A stretch of 64,000 bases of DNA from contig NZ_CP048815.1 in the NCBI RefSeq assembly GCF_010977555.1, positions 1,116,001 to 1,180,000 of the forward strand, in the 5' to 3' direction. This document shows positions 51,218-60,623 of this stretch, piece after piece (within the stretch, counting starts at the first letter, position 1; every line of letters begins with the position of its first letter). The notes beneath the pieces are model-generated. The model did no database searches. It was given only the letters and a program-made list of their open reading frames with translations, and was not told the origin of the DNA. The position numbers and the translations under genes are program-made. This stretch comes from Caulobacter rhizosphaerae (GTDB taxonomy: Bacteria > Pseudomonadota > Alphaproteobacteria > Caulobacterales > Caulobacteraceae).

Positions 51218-53629
51218 ATGTCGATCCGCGCTTGCCTGCTCGCCTCCGCCATGGCTGTCGGCGTTCTTGCTTCGGGCCAGGCCTTTGCGCGGGACGGGGC
51301 GGGGGAGGCTCCCCAGGCCGACGCCGTCGATGCGGTGATCGTCCTGGCGCGCGACAAGGCCGGCCTGCTGGAGAAGCGGCCCAGCACCACGGTGTTCGGC
51401 CTGGAGAAGCCGCTGCTGGAGACGCCGCGCTCTGCCAGCTTCGTCAGCGACATCACCCTGACCCGCTACGGCATCGAGACGCTCGACGGCCTGACCGCCG
51501 TCTCGCCGGGAACCTACACGGCCAGCTTCTACGGCGTGCCGGGCGCCCTCAACATTCGCGGCACCCTGGCCGAGAACTATTTCCGCGGCTTCAAGCGGGT
51601 CGAGAACCGCGGCACCTATTCGACGCCGATCGGCGGGGCGGCCCAGATCGAGATCGTGCGCGGCCCCCCGACGCCGATCTACGGCGCGGGCAAGGTCGGC
51701 GGCCTGCTGAACTTCATTCCCAAGTCCGCCCGGGACGAGGGGCGGTTCCTGACCAACCCCAAGGGCGAGATCACCGCCACCTTCGGGACCTATGACAAGA
51801 AGAACCTGACCGGCCAGGTCGCCCTGCCGGTCAGGCTGGGGGCGGCCGATGGCGGGATCTACGCCTATGGCGAGATCGACGATTCCAAGAGCTTCTATCG
51901 CGGCCTGCATCCCAAGCGGCAACTGGCGGAGGTGTCGGCGGACTTCGACTTGAACAACGGCTGGAGCACGGCCTTCGGCGGCATGGTCTACCACTCGACC
52001 GGCGACATCCAGACGCCGGGCTGGAACCGCCTGACCCAGGACCTGATCGACCACGGGACCTATGTCACCGGCCGCGACACTAGCCTGGTCGACGCGGACG
52101 GCAACGGCCGGATCACGCCCGGCGAGGTGGGCCCGTACCCGTTCGGCAGTTCGCTGTACATTCCGTACTACGGCTTCCCGGCCACCGACGCCAACCACAC
52201 GCTGGACACGGGCTTGGGGACCACGAAGCTCGACCCGCGCACCGTCTATGTCAGCGCCGCCGACTTTTCCAAGACCTGGACCAACACGCTCTATTTCGAC
52301 CTGGCCAAGCGGTTCGACGACGACAGCGTGCTGAAGCTGCAGTTGTTCTATGACGACCAGGACAACAAGCGCTTCGTCTCGTACGGCTATCCCGCCTGGT
52401 TCAAGAGCTCGGTCTGGGAGGCGCGGGCCAGCTACGCCTTCAAGCGCGAGTTCGGGGCGGTCGGCGCCAGCACGATCGTCGGCGCGAGTTACCGCGAATT
52501 CCAGGGCCGCCGGCGCGAGAGCTTCAACAGCGGCCTGATCGCCATCGACCGCCGCGACATCTCGGTCGGCGCCCAGCCCAACGACATCATCGACAGCCCC
52601 TTCAGCGCCGAGCCCGCCGGCGTCCAGGGCCTGGACTGGGAGAACGACAACCGAGGTACGTGGAGCCAGACGGGGCTGTTTTTCACCAGCGACGTCAAGC
52701 TGACGCCCCGCCTGACCCTGACCCTGGGCGGTCGCTACGATTGGTACGACGTGGCCGCGCACGACACCGGCGTCCTGCCCTTCACCGTCACGGGCCGCCA
52801 GACCGACGACCGGGGGAAGGGGACCTACGGCGCCAGCCTGACCTATCAGACGCCCGTCGGCCTGATGCCTTATATCAGCTACGCCAAGGCTTCGGCGCTC
52901 GAGGTCAGCCAGGCCGGCGAGATCGCCCCGGGCCTGGTCGCCGACGGTTCGTGGCTGTCGGACAGCGACCTGGCCGAGGCCGGCGTCAAGTTCCAGCTGC
53001 TGCGCGGAACCCTGGTCGGCTCGCTGGCGGCCTACCGCCAGAACCGCACCCAGCTGTTGGGCCTGACGCCCGTCGTCCAGGGCACGCGCGCCAAGGGTGT
53101 CGAGCTGGAGGTCCGCTGGCTGGCCTCGGAGCACTTCAGCTTCACCGCCACGGGCAACGCCCAGCACACCACGGTCAAGGGGCCGGACACCTCGTTCCAG
53201 TACATCCCCGCCTATACCGCGGGCGTGCCCGGGGCCCAGGGCTATGGCGGCAGCTATGTCGTCTGGACGTTCAGCGGCCTGCCGGGGCGCGGCGGCGACT
53301 ACGACTACACGCTGATCCCCAAGTCGGTGGTCAGCCTCTACGGCGCCTATACCAGCGACCAGCACGACTGGGGTCAGGCCGGGGCGACCCTGGGCGTCAC
53401 CCACGTGACCAAGACCTCGGGCACGGTGCAGGATGCGGTGACCTATCCCGCCTACGCCGTGGTCAACGCCTCGGCCTATCTGACGCGCGGGCCGTACACC
53501 GCCGAGCTCAACATCGATAATCTGTTCGACAAGCTCTATTTCACCCCGGACGCCGACACCTATGCCAATCTCGGGGCCTTGCCCGGCAAGGGGCGGGAAT
53601 GGCGCGTGACCCTGAAGCGGACGTTCTGA
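51218..53629 (+). CDS. TonB-dependent outer-membrane receptor
   Basis: 803 residues. Signal peptide about 1-25. Plug domain about 50-170 with GLTAVSPGTYTASFYGVPGA, LNIRGTLAENYFRGFKRVEN and the IEIVRGPPTPIYGAGKVGGL motif of siderophore-type receptors. The rest forms a 22-strand barrel ending in the aromatic LKRTF, as expected for BAM recognition. The TonB box is probably DAVIVLARD near residue 38. It imports an energised substrate across the outer membrane. The stop overlaps the start of an MFS permease, so both may serve one substrate. Confidence 0.92.
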   Translation: MSIRACLLASAMAVGVLASGQAFARDGAGEAPQADAVDAVIVLARDKAGLLEKRPSTTVFGLEKPLLETPRSASFVSDITLTRYGIETLDGLTAVSPGTYTASFYGVPGALNIRGTLAENYFRGFKRVENRGTYSTPIGGAAQIEIVRGPPTPIYGAGKVGGLLNFIPKSARDEGRFLTNPKGEITATFGTYDKKNLTGQVALPVRLGAADGGIYAYGEIDDSKSFYRGLHPKRQLAEVSADFDLNNGWSTAFGGMVYHSTGDIQTPGWNRLTQDLIDHGTYVTGRDTSLVDADGNGRITPGEVGPYPFGSSLYIPYYGFPATDANHTLDTGLGTTKLDPRTVYVSAADFSKTWTNTLYFDLAKRFDDDSVLKLQLFYDDQDNKRFVSYGYPAWFKSSVWEARASYAFKREFGAVGASTIVGASYREFQGRRRESFNSGLIAIDRRDISVGAQPNDIIDSPFSAEPAGVQGLDWENDNRGTWSQTGLFFTSDVKLTPRLTLTLGGRYDWYDVAAHDTGVLPFTVTGRQTDDRGKGTYGASLTYQTPVGLMPYISYAKASALEVSQAGEIAPGLVADGSWLSDSDLAEAGVKFQLLRGTLVGSLAAYRQNRTQLLGLTPVVQGTRAKGVELEVRWLASEHFSFTATGNAQHTTVKGPDTSFQYIPAYTAGVPGAQGYGGSYVVWTFSGLPGRGGDYDYTLIPKSVVSLYGAYTSDQHDWGQAGATLGVTHVTKTSGTVQDAVTYPAYAVVNASAYLTRGPYTAELNIDNLFDKLYFTPDADTYANLGALPGKGREWRVTLKRTF

Positions 53630-54879
53630 TGACCTCCACCCCATTTCGGCCCTGGCTTCTGGTCGGCGTGTTCAGCCTGCTGCTGTTCCTGATCACGGCG
53701 GCGACCTATTCGTCGCTGGGCGTGGTGATCCCGGCCATGGTCCCGGAACTGGGCTGGAGCTGGGAGCACGCCTTCCTGGGCTTCACGATCCTGGGGGTGT
53801 TCACCGGCCTGTCGTCCTGGCTGCCCGCCCTGCTGATCCGGCGAATGGGCGTGAGGGGGACGGTCCTGGCCGGCGTGGCGGTGATGGCGGGCGGGCTGTT
53901 CTGCCTGTCGCGGGTTCACGCCCTGCCGATCTACTACTTCGGGACAGCCCTGTGCGGGATCGGCTTCCAGATGGCCGCCCTGATCCCCGGCACCCACGTG
54001 CTGTCGGCGATCTTCAAGCAACGGGCCCTGCCGTTCGGGATCTATTTCACCTTCGGCGCCCTGGGCGGGGTGGCGGGGCCGTGGATGGTGGTGAGCGCCC
54101 TGTCGGCGACCCACAACGACTGGCGGCTCTACTGGGGGCTGCAGGCGATTGCGGTGGGCCTGGTCGGGCTGGTCTGCGCGGTCGCCGTGGGCGGGCCGCG
54201 CTGGCTGGAGCAGGCCGGGGCCGCCCTGGACCGGGAGCTGGACGCCCAGGCCGCGGCGGGCGAGACGCCCAGCCACGTCTACCATACCGACCACGAATGG
54301 AGCATCCGCGACGCGGTGCGCACGCCGCAGTTCTACGTGCTGCTGGCCGCCTATTTCAGCCACCTGCTGGCGGGAATCAGCGCCGCCAGCCTGACCCAGG
54401 CCCACCTGACGCAGATGGGCGTCGCCGGGGCGGTGGCGGCGGGCATGCTCAGCCTGGAAGGCGGCATGCAGGTGGTCGCGCGGCTGGGCGGCGGCGCGAT
54501 CGGCGACCGGCTCGATCCGCGCTGGCTGCTGGTGTTCGCCCAGGGGCTGCTGGTGGTGGGGTTGCTGGCCCTGTCGCGGGCGACGACGCCGCTGCTGCTG
54601 ACGCTGTACGCGGTCGGGGTGGGGATCGGCTTTGGCCTGACGGTGCTGGCCGTGAGCCTGCTGCTGCTGAACTATTTCGGACGCCGCAACAATGTCGAGC
54701 TGTTCTCCCTGACCTGCCTGATCGGGGCGGTGTCGGCGGCGGGGCCGTTCATCGGCGGCGCGATCCGCGATCGGGTCGGTTCGTTCACCCCGGCGTTCCA
54801 GCTGTTCGCCGCCCTGACCGCGGTAGTGTTCCTGGCGGCGCTGTTCATGCGGCCGCCGCGGCCGAAGGCCGTCGCCTGA
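53629..54879 (+). CDS. MFS permease, monocarboxylate-porter-like
   Basis: 416 residues from ATG 53629, overlapping the receptor stop (TGATG). Twelve predicted transmembrane helices. The long central loop (about 195-230) and family-typical segments such as GLSSWLPALLIRRMGVRGTV and RLGGGAIGDRLDPRWLLV point to the monocarboxylate/oxalate-formate-like MFS group. It probably moves the receptor's cargo, or a hydrolysis product of it, across the inner membrane. Coupling with a TonB receptor is the main clue to the function. Confidence 0.9.
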   Translation: MTSTPFRPWLLVGVFSLLLFLITAATYSSLGVVIPAMVPELGWSWEHAFLGFTILGVFTGLSSWLPALLIRRMGVRGTVLAGVAVMAGGLFCLSRVHALPIYYFGTALCGIGFQMAALIPGTHVLSAIFKQRALPFGIYFTFGALGGVAGPWMVVSALSATHNDWRLYWGLQAIAVGLVGLVCAVAVGGPRWLEQAGAALDRELDAQAAAGETPSHVYHTDHEWSIRDAVRTPQFYVLLAAYFSHLLAGISAASLTQAHLTQMGVAGAVAAGMLSLEGGMQVVARLGGGAIGDRLDPRWLLVFAQGLLVVGLLALSRATTPLLLTLYAVGVGIGFGLTVLAVSLLLLNYFGRRNNVELFSLTCLIGAVSAAGPFIGGAIRDRVGSFTPAFQLFAALTAVVFLAALFMRPPRPKAVA

Positions 54880-54895
54880 TCCACCGGCAAAGAAA

Positions 54896-54925
54896 AAGCC
54901 GCCCCGACCGAAGTCGGGGCGGCTT
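54896..54925. terminator. Bidirectional rho-independent terminator
   Basis: aagccgccccgac, loop cgaa, gtcggggcggctt form a 13-bp stem. On the minus strand it is followed by TTTTTCTTT, a strong terminator for the outer-membrane protein gene; on the plus side it ends the MFS transcript. Confidence 0.9.
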
Positions 54926-54946
54926 CATCAGATCGTGTCGAGACGC

Positions 54947-55669
54947 TTAGAACGCGACCTTCAGCGAGGCGGTGACCGCCGCGTGATAGATCGAGCCGTA
55001 GTCGCTCTTGTTGGTGTCCGAGTAGCGGATGTCGGCGCTGACGTGGTCGGTGATCGCGGCGGTGACGCCGGCGTTCCAGGTCACGTAGCTGTCGGTCGCG
55101 CCGCCGAAGTAGGTCGAGGCGTCGACTTCCTGACGGCCAACGGCGCCGCTCAGGGTCAGCTTCTCGCCGATCGGGGCCGAGCCGTTCAGTTCGTAGTACA
55201 GCGCTTCGCCGCCGTCGCCCGGGAATTCCGGCGAGTAGTAGACGGCCGCGCCGACGGTGGCCGGGCCAACGGCGGTCGAGGCCGCGGCCTTGACTTCCGT
55301 ATAGCTGTACGAGCCCGGAGCGCCGTTCTTGTCCTTGGTGTAGCCGTAGTAGATCACGCCCAGGTCGAGGTTGAAGGCGCCGACGGTCGGCTTCACACCG
55401 GCGTAGACGTCGATTTCCTGGTCGGGGTTCGGGGTGCCGAAGTCGACGTTCGACGTCCAGACGCCCGCATAGCCGATGCCGTAGGTGGCGTCGACGCCGC
55501 CGAACACCTGGCCCTTGGTGTTGGTGTTGCTGACGCCGCGGAAGATGTAGTCGCTGGCCACGCCGACGTTGTACGACAGCTTCAAGCCGCTTTCGTCCTG
55601 CGCCATCGCGGCGCCGCCCATGGCGACCGAAGCAGCAGCGGCGACCAGCGCCAGTTTCAGAAACTTCAT
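54947..55669 (-). CDS. TIGR02001/TorF-family outer-membrane protein
   Basis: 240 residues from ATG 55667-55669. Signal peptide about 1-23 (cut after AMA). The barrel begins LKLSYNVGVASDYIFRGVSN, the signature of this family, and has alternating aromatic strands and a C-terminal ASLKVAF. It is a small outer-membrane beta-barrel (about 12 strands) of uncertain transport role, common and abundant in Caulobacter. Single gene with its own terminator. Confidence 0.92.
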   Translation of the reverse strand: MKFLKLALVAAAASVAMGGAAMAQDESGLKLSYNVGVASDYIFRGVSNTNTKGQVFGGVDATYGIGYAGVWTSNVDFGTPNPDQEIDVYAGVKPTVGAFNLDLGVIYYGYTKDKNGAPGSYSYTEVKAAASTAVGPATVGAAVYYSPEFPGDGGEALYYELNGSAPIGEKLTLSGAVGRQEVDASTYFGGATDSYVTWNAGVTAAITDHVSADIRYSDTNKSDYGSIYHAAVTASLKVAF

Positions 55670-55793
55670 GTGTCTATCCCCTTTTATTCTGTTTTGTCGG
55701 CGGGAGGGTATGGAGCCCTCGCCGATCAGCGACGCCTGCAAGCGCGTTGAACACGACAGCAGTAGTTGTCGGCCAAGCCTTTGTTGCAATCTT

Positions 55794-55811
55794 GCTGGTC
55801 AAATCACCAGC
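55794..55811. promoter_or_regulatory. Inverted repeat GCTGGT-N6-ACCAGC
   Basis: GCTGGT (55794-55799), caaatc, ACCAGC (55806-55811). It lies in the 254-bp region upstream of the outer-membrane protein gene and downstream of the SDR. An operator-like element without known match; a weak SDR terminator is the other reading. Confidence 0.3.
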
Positions 55812-55923
55812 AGAAAGCATGCCGCAGGCACAAAGTTTGGGCGGAGTGTGACGATTTTGCTTCAGAAGTGGCGTCGGGCGCCACAGTGTCAACGGAACGA
55901 TTGTTTCGGCTTTACCTGCGGCT

Positions 55924-56729
55924 TTAGCGCATCGCCAGACTCGCTCCGCCCAGGTGCAGGCCGGCGTCGACCAGCAGGGTCTCGCCGGTGACGTGGCGCG
56001 AGGCGGGCGAGGCCAGGAACACGGCGGCGCCGGCGATGTCCTCCGCGGTGGAGGCGACCTTCAGCGGCGTCGCGGCGGCCGATCGGGCGCGCAAGCGGTC
56101 GGTGCGCTCCTCGTCCATGACCTTGCTGAACCACGGGGTGTCGATGAAGCCCGGACAGACGGCGTTGACCCGGATACGCGGGGCCAGCGCCCGGGCCAGC
56201 GACAAGGTCATGGTCGTCAGGGCGCCCTTGGACGCGGCGTAGGGCACCGATGAACCGTTACCCACCACCCCGGCGATCGAGGCGGTGTTGACCACGGCGC
56301 CCGGCTGCGGCGCGGCTTCCAGCAGGCTGCGGGGGCCGCGCGGACCATCTGGAAGGCGCCGACCACGTTGACCGCGTAGAGCCGCAGGAAGTCCTCGGCG
56401 TCGACCGCGTCGAGGTCGGCGTGGTCGGGGGCGAACTTGGTGATCCCGGCGTTGTTGAACAGGGCGTCGATCCGGCCCGAGCCCGCCGCCGTCTCGGCGA
56501 TCCGGCGGCAGTCGGTGTCCTGGGCGACGTCGCCTTGGACCAGGACGGCCTTGGCGCCCTCGGCCTCGACCAGGCCGGCGGTCTCCTCGGCCTCCTGCGC
56601 GCTGCGGGCGAAATTGACCACCACCAGGCCGGCGCCGCGCCGCGCGGTCTCGACCGCCATGGCCCGGCCCAGGCCCGTGGAGGCCCCGGTGACCACCACC
56701 GTGAAGCCGTCGAAGTCGCGTCCGCTCAT
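55924..56729 (-). pseudogene. Short-chain dehydrogenase/reductase, frameshifted
   Basis: From ATG 56727-56729 the frame encodes a good SDR N-terminal half: VVVTGASTGLGRAMAV (NAD(P) binding), NNAG in DALFNNAGITKF, up to VVGAFQMVRAA. Near 56331-56335, a C5 run on the minus strand, the SDR text moves to another frame. It then resumes RSLLEAAPQPGAVVNTASIA, with the catalytic Ser/Tyr/Lys in VPYAASKGAL, and the C-terminus ETLLVDAGLHLGG. One extra C would restore a full 269-residue enzyme. This could be a real inactivating mutation or a sequencing/assembly error in a homopolymer. Confidence 0.85.
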
Positions 56730-56820
56730 CGCCTGTTTCCGTCCCAACATCTGTTTGACGCCACGATAGCGACGCCGCGCGCGCTTGTCTCGCGCGGGCG
56801 CGGGGCCTAGATGACCGCCC

Positions 56821-57276
56821 ATGACCGAACTTCATGTGACCCAGCTGGGCCAGGTGGTCGAGCCCGCCGCCAGCCCCGACCAGGCCGTTCTCGAGCGCGT
56901 GCCCAATCCGCAGAGCGACGTGACCTACCTGGCGCGCTTCGTGGCTCCCGAATTCACCTCGCTGTGCCCGGTGACCGGCCAGCCCGACTTCGCGCACCTG
57001 GTGATCGACTACGCGCCGGGCGACTGGCTGATCGAGAGCAAGTCGCTGAAGCTGTACCTGACCAGCTTCCGCAACCACGGCTCGTTCCACGAGGACTGCA
57101 CGGTCAAGATCGGCCGCAAGATCGTCGAGATCGCGGCCCCGCGTTGGCTGCGCATCGGCGGCTACTGGTACCCGCGCGGCGGCATTCCGATCGACGTGTT
57201 CTGGCAGACCGGTCCGGCGCCGGAGGGTTTGTGGGTCCCCGACCAGGGCGTGGCGCCCTATCGCGGCCGGGGCTGA
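56821..57276 (+). CDS. queF: NADPH-dependent 7-cyano-7-deazaguanine reductase QueF
   Basis: 151 residues, the type I (short) QueF length. The catalytic Cys49 is in [14 protein letters not shown] with Asp56, and the QueF signature [20 protein letters not shown] is complete. It reduces preQ0 to preQ1 in the pathway to the tRNA base queuosine. No other queuosine genes are adjacent. ATG 56821 is 92 bp from the divergent SDR start. A family D repeat follows. Confidence 0.96.
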   Translation: MTELHVTQLGQVVEPAASPDQAVLERVPNPQSDVTYLARFVAPEFTSLCPVTGQPDFAHLVIDYAPGDWLIESKSLKLYLTSFRNHGSFHEDCTVKIGRKIVEIAAPRWLRIGGYWYPRGGIPIDVFWQTGPAPEGLWVPDQGVAPYRGRG

Positions 57277-57308
57277 GGGCCTTTCAGAGCCAAATAGGCG
57301 CTGCGCGT

Positions 57309-57402
57309 GGTCCTCGTCCTTCGACAAGCTCAAGATGAGGACCATTCTCTAGGCAGCATTCGAAAACCTCTTCCTGAGCTTGTCGAAGGACGAGGTTTTC
57401 GC
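57309..57402 (+). repeat. Palindromic intergenic repeat, family D (copy 2)
   Basis: gtcctcgtccttcgacaagc at the left and tgagcttgtcgaaggacgag at the right form the arms, followed by gttttcg. It lies between convergent queF and the large TonB receptor. Nearly identical to 62894-62991 and close to 14330-14421. Confidence 0.85.
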
Positions 57403-57426
57403 TTCCGGGGTAGAGCGTCGAAAGGC

Positions 57427-60321
57427 CTAGCGCGGTGACGGCGCCGGCTGCTGCGCCGGCGGCGGCGTGGGGACCGCCGGCGGCCGCTGGCCGGGGGGCT
57501 GGACGGGGCGCGAAGGGCCGATCAGCTTGCGGAAGCTGATGCGCACGGTCCGGCCGATCGGGTCGCGAAAGTCCGGCTGGTAGGCCTGGGGCGTCAGGCC
57601 CAGGCGGTCGTGCACGTCCTGGCGGGTGTCGAACAGGTTCTGGGCCTGCAGCTGCACCCGCGAGCCGCGCAACCACGGGTGAGCGCGCAGCAGGTCCGGG
57701 CGCGACGACAGATCGGCGAACAGGTTCAGGCTGAACGTCGACTGGTCGCTGAAGAACAGATCCTGCTGGGTGGTCGCGCCGTTCAGGCGATAGCCGCTGC
57801 GCCAGCTGCCGTTCAGGAACGCGCCCATGCCGCTCTTGAAGACGCCGACCTGCAACTGGACCTCGTGCTCGGGCCCGGCGCCCGAGCCGCCGTCCAGGCG
57901 GTCGATGACCGGCAGGCCGTCGCGGATGGTCACCTCGTCCTTCAGTTTCCAGGTGTGGTAGAGCGAGACCTGGAACTGCCCTTGGCCGGGGCGCGGGCCG
58001 CCGCGGAAACCGCCGCCGCCACGGAAACCGCCACCGCCGCCGCCCCCGCCCGCGCCGGGACCGCCGTCAGGTCCGCGGCCGCCGTCAGGACCACGCCCGG
58101 GGCCGCCGGGAGGCGGTCCGCCGCCGAAGCCCGGCAGGCCGGCGCGCGGCTTGCCGAACGGCCGTGACAGGTTGAACCCCCACCGAATCTGTTCCTGCTC
58201 CGACTTGGCGTAGTTCACCGGACGCGAGTCGACCGAGATCAGCCGGCCGTTGGCGTCGCGGACGATCCGATCGGGGAAGGCCTGCTCGATGTCGGCGGTG
58301 ATGGCTGGGAAGCTGTTGATCGAGTCGTCGATCCGCGTGGCCGTGTAGTTGGCGCTGATCTGCAGGTTGGTCTTGGCGTCCTTGGGCAGCGGCCGGATGT
58401 TGACGCTCAGCTTCATCACCTGGCGGCTGTCGGACACCAGGTTCGGATTGCCGCCCTCGACCCGCGTCGCCAGCACCGACTGACCGGTCCTGAAGTCGTA
58501 GATCGAGACGTTCGGCGTCGACAGGATCGGGTCGTTCAGCTGCGACGGCGTAGGGGCGCCGTCCTCGCTGGTGTAGCTGACCAGGAAGCTGAGCGGATTG
58601 ATCGGCGACCAGTTGGCGCCGGCGCCCAGGGTGGTCAGTCCGCCGAAGTCCGACAGCTGCTCGTACTGGCCGTTGAAGTTGATCGACAGGTCGCCCAGCG
58701 CCGGCAGCACGCCCTTGTCGCGGTCGGCGATCGGCACGTTGAGACTGCCCTGCAGGTTGCCGCTGGTGCGCGAGATGTCGCGGTCGACCGCTGTCCCCCG
58801 GCGGACGCTGCGCGAGTCCAGCGTCTGGGTGTCGGCGCCGACCTTGAACGTGGTCGAGACGCCGCCGGCCGGGGCCTGCAGCAGGTTGCCGACGAACACC
58901 ACCTCGGCGTTGGCGGTGTTCGAGGTCGACTTGGCGGTGTCGGGCGAGACCCGGGCCAGCAGGTTGGAGGGGATGTTGCCGAACGGGTTGACCGCCGGGT
59001 CGCCGGCGGCGACGGCGGCGATGAACGCCGCCGCGTCCAGGCCCCGGCCGGTGGTGGTGTCGCTGGTCGAATAGACGTAGCCGCCGGTGGCGCTCCAGCG
59101 CCAGTCCTTGATCCGGCCGTTGGCTGCGGCCGACACCGTCGCCTTCTGGGTGTCGACCTTGCGGGTCATCGAGACGTAGTCGTCGGCGTAGCGATAGAGC
59201 TCGACGTTCTGGCTGAACGGCGAGAACGGGCTGCCGGCCGGCACGACCACGTGGACGTCGGGATCGTCGGGGTCCTTCGGCAGGCCGCGGAGGCCGGGCA
59301 GGCCCAGATAGCTGAGTGTGCTGCTGTCGTCGAAGCCGCCGCTGATCGTGACCATGGAGGACTTGCCCAGCGGGCGGGTGACCGCGCCGGTCAGGCTGGC
59401 GGTGGTGCTCCGGGGCGCCAGGCTGCGCCAAGCGGTCAGGTCGTCGCTGGCGGCGGTCCCGGCGCCGGTCGCGAAATCGGCCAGGGTGGGCCGGCCGCCG
59501 AGGGCCGAGGTCGGCACGGGCGCGACGGTGACCGGCGCGCCGACCAGGGCGGTCAGGTTCGGGTCGATCGGCGTCACGCTCCGGGTGGGCTTGCCGGTCA
59601 ACGGGTCGAGCTGGGGCATGCCCGTGACGTTGCCGGTCAGGTCGTAGGGCTGGCCCGACGGCGTGCGCACGATGTTCCGGTCGTCCTCGAACAGGGCGGT
59701 GTCGTGCGTGACCTTGCCGTTGAACAGCCAGCGATTGTCGCCCTGGACCCGGAAGAAGGTGCTCTGCAGGTCGGTCGAGGTGCGGTCGCCGGCGGTTGGG
59801 ACCTTGACCCCGGCCTCGGTGGTCAGGGCGCGGAAGCGGCGGCGCAGGACGATGTTCACCACCCGCTGGTCGGCGCGGTAGCCATAGGTCAGCGACACTT
59901 CCTCGGGCAGGATCTCGAAGCGCTCGATGGCTTCGGGCGGGATGTCGCGGATCTCCTGGAAGCCCGAGATGCGGCGGCCGTTGACCAGCATCACCGGCTG
60001 GCCGTCGCCGCGGCTCTGGCTGGTGCGCAGCTGTGGCTCCAGGAAGGCCATCAGCTCCGAAATGCTGCCGGCTCCGTAGGCGCGAATCTGGGCCGGGTTC
60101 AGGGTCAGTTCGGGCTTGATGTCGCCCTCGACCGAGCCGCGCGGCTTGCCGGCCACCACCTCGACCGCGTCGACCTCGGCGGCGTACGGGTCCGCGTCGG
60201 CCCGCGCGGCCTGTTGCGGCGTCTGCCGTACCTGGGTTGCAGGTTCCTGCTGCGCGGGCGCGGCTTCGGGCGCGCCGTCAAGGGCGGCGGCCATGCCAAG
60301 AATCAGGAGAGAGAGCGTCAT
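57427..60321 (-). CDS. Large TonB-dependent receptor with an internal Gly-rich insert
   Basis: 964 residues. A short hydrophobic N-terminus (about 1-16) may be the signal sequence. The plug domain (about 60-165) has LMAFLEPQLRTSQSRGDGQP, VMLVNGRRISGFQEIRDIPP and AIERFEILPEEVSLTYGYRA. The barrel follows. Unusually, about residues 720-775 are a Gly/Pro/Arg-rich low-complexity segment (for example GGRGPDGGPGAGGGGGG, then FRGGGGFRGG) inside the barrel region, and the C-terminus ends in a Pro-rich tail rather than an aromatic residue. The substrate is unknown. No plug carboxypeptidase-like extension is evident. Confidence 0.88.
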   Translation of the reverse strand: MTLSLLILGMAAALDGAPEAAPAQQEPATQVRQTPQQAARADADPYAAEVDAVEVVAGKPRGSVEGDIKPELTLNPAQIRAYGAGSISELMAFLEPQLRTSQSRGDGQPVMLVNGRRISGFQEIRDIPPEAIERFEILPEEVSLTYGYRADQRVVNIVLRRRFRALTTEAGVKVPTAGDRTSTDLQSTFFRVQGDNRWLFNGKVTHDTALFEDDRNIVRTPSGQPYDLTGNVTGMPQLDPLTGKPTRSVTPIDPNLTALVGAPVTVAPVPTSALGGRPTLADFATGAGTAASDDLTAWRSLAPRSTTASLTGAVTRPLGKSSMVTISGGFDDSSTLSYLGLPGLRGLPKDPDDPDVHVVVPAGSPFSPFSQNVELYRYADDYVSMTRKVDTQKATVSAAANGRIKDWRWSATGGYVYSTSDTTTGRGLDAAAFIAAVAAGDPAVNPFGNIPSNLLARVSPDTAKSTSNTANAEVVFVGNLLQAPAGGVSTTFKVGADTQTLDSRSVRRGTAVDRDISRTSGNLQGSLNVPIADRDKGVLPALGDLSINFNGQYEQLSDFGGLTTLGAGANWSPINPLSFLVSYTSEDGAPTPSQLNDPILSTPNVSIYDFRTGQSVLATRVEGGNPNLVSDSRQVMKLSVNIRPLPKDAKTNLQISANYTATRIDDSINSFPAITADIEQAFPDRIVRDANGRLISVDSRPVNYAKSEQEQIRWGFNLSRPFGKPRAGLPGFGGGPPPGGPGRGPDGGRGPDGGPGAGGGGGGGGFRGGGGFRGGPRPGQGQFQVSLYHTWKLKDEVTIRDGLPVIDRLDGGSGAGPEHEVQLQVGVFKSGMGAFLNGSWRSGYRLNGATTQQDLFFSDQSTFSLNLFADLSSRPDLLRAHPWLRGSRVQLQAQNLFDTRQDVHDRLGLTPQAYQPDFRDPIGRTVRISFRKLIGPSRPVQPPGQRPPAVPTPPPAQQPAPSPR

Positions 60322-60623
60322 AAACCCCGTCGGCCGTAAAAAGTTGGTCGGCGTGTAGGTACGCAGACATCGTCGAGCTTGGCCTTAGGCAACGCAAGGC
60401 CACATCACAAGTTACCGATGCTTAAGGTCGATTTGATGCAGGACTGTTACACAAGATGTCGCGCCTGATGCACGGCGAAGCCTGCGCCCCGCAAGTCCCA
60501 CGCCTTGGGATTTGAGACTAGTCAGGTGGCGATTCTATGGCGTGTGGCCGCTATTCCAGCCGCGCTCTCCTGTCCGAACGCCTCGGACCGATGCGAAAAC
60601 GCCACAGGCGTCCGGCGCGGCGC
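60322..60623. other. 302-bp intergenic region, no gene seen
   Basis: It lies between the 5' end of the large TonB receptor and the 3' end of the nitroreductase, both on the minus strand. No convincing ORF, repeat or RNA structure was found. It should contain the receptor promoter; the section 60400-60460 is the least GC-rich, but I could not identify -35/-10 boxes with confidence. Confidence 0.5.
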
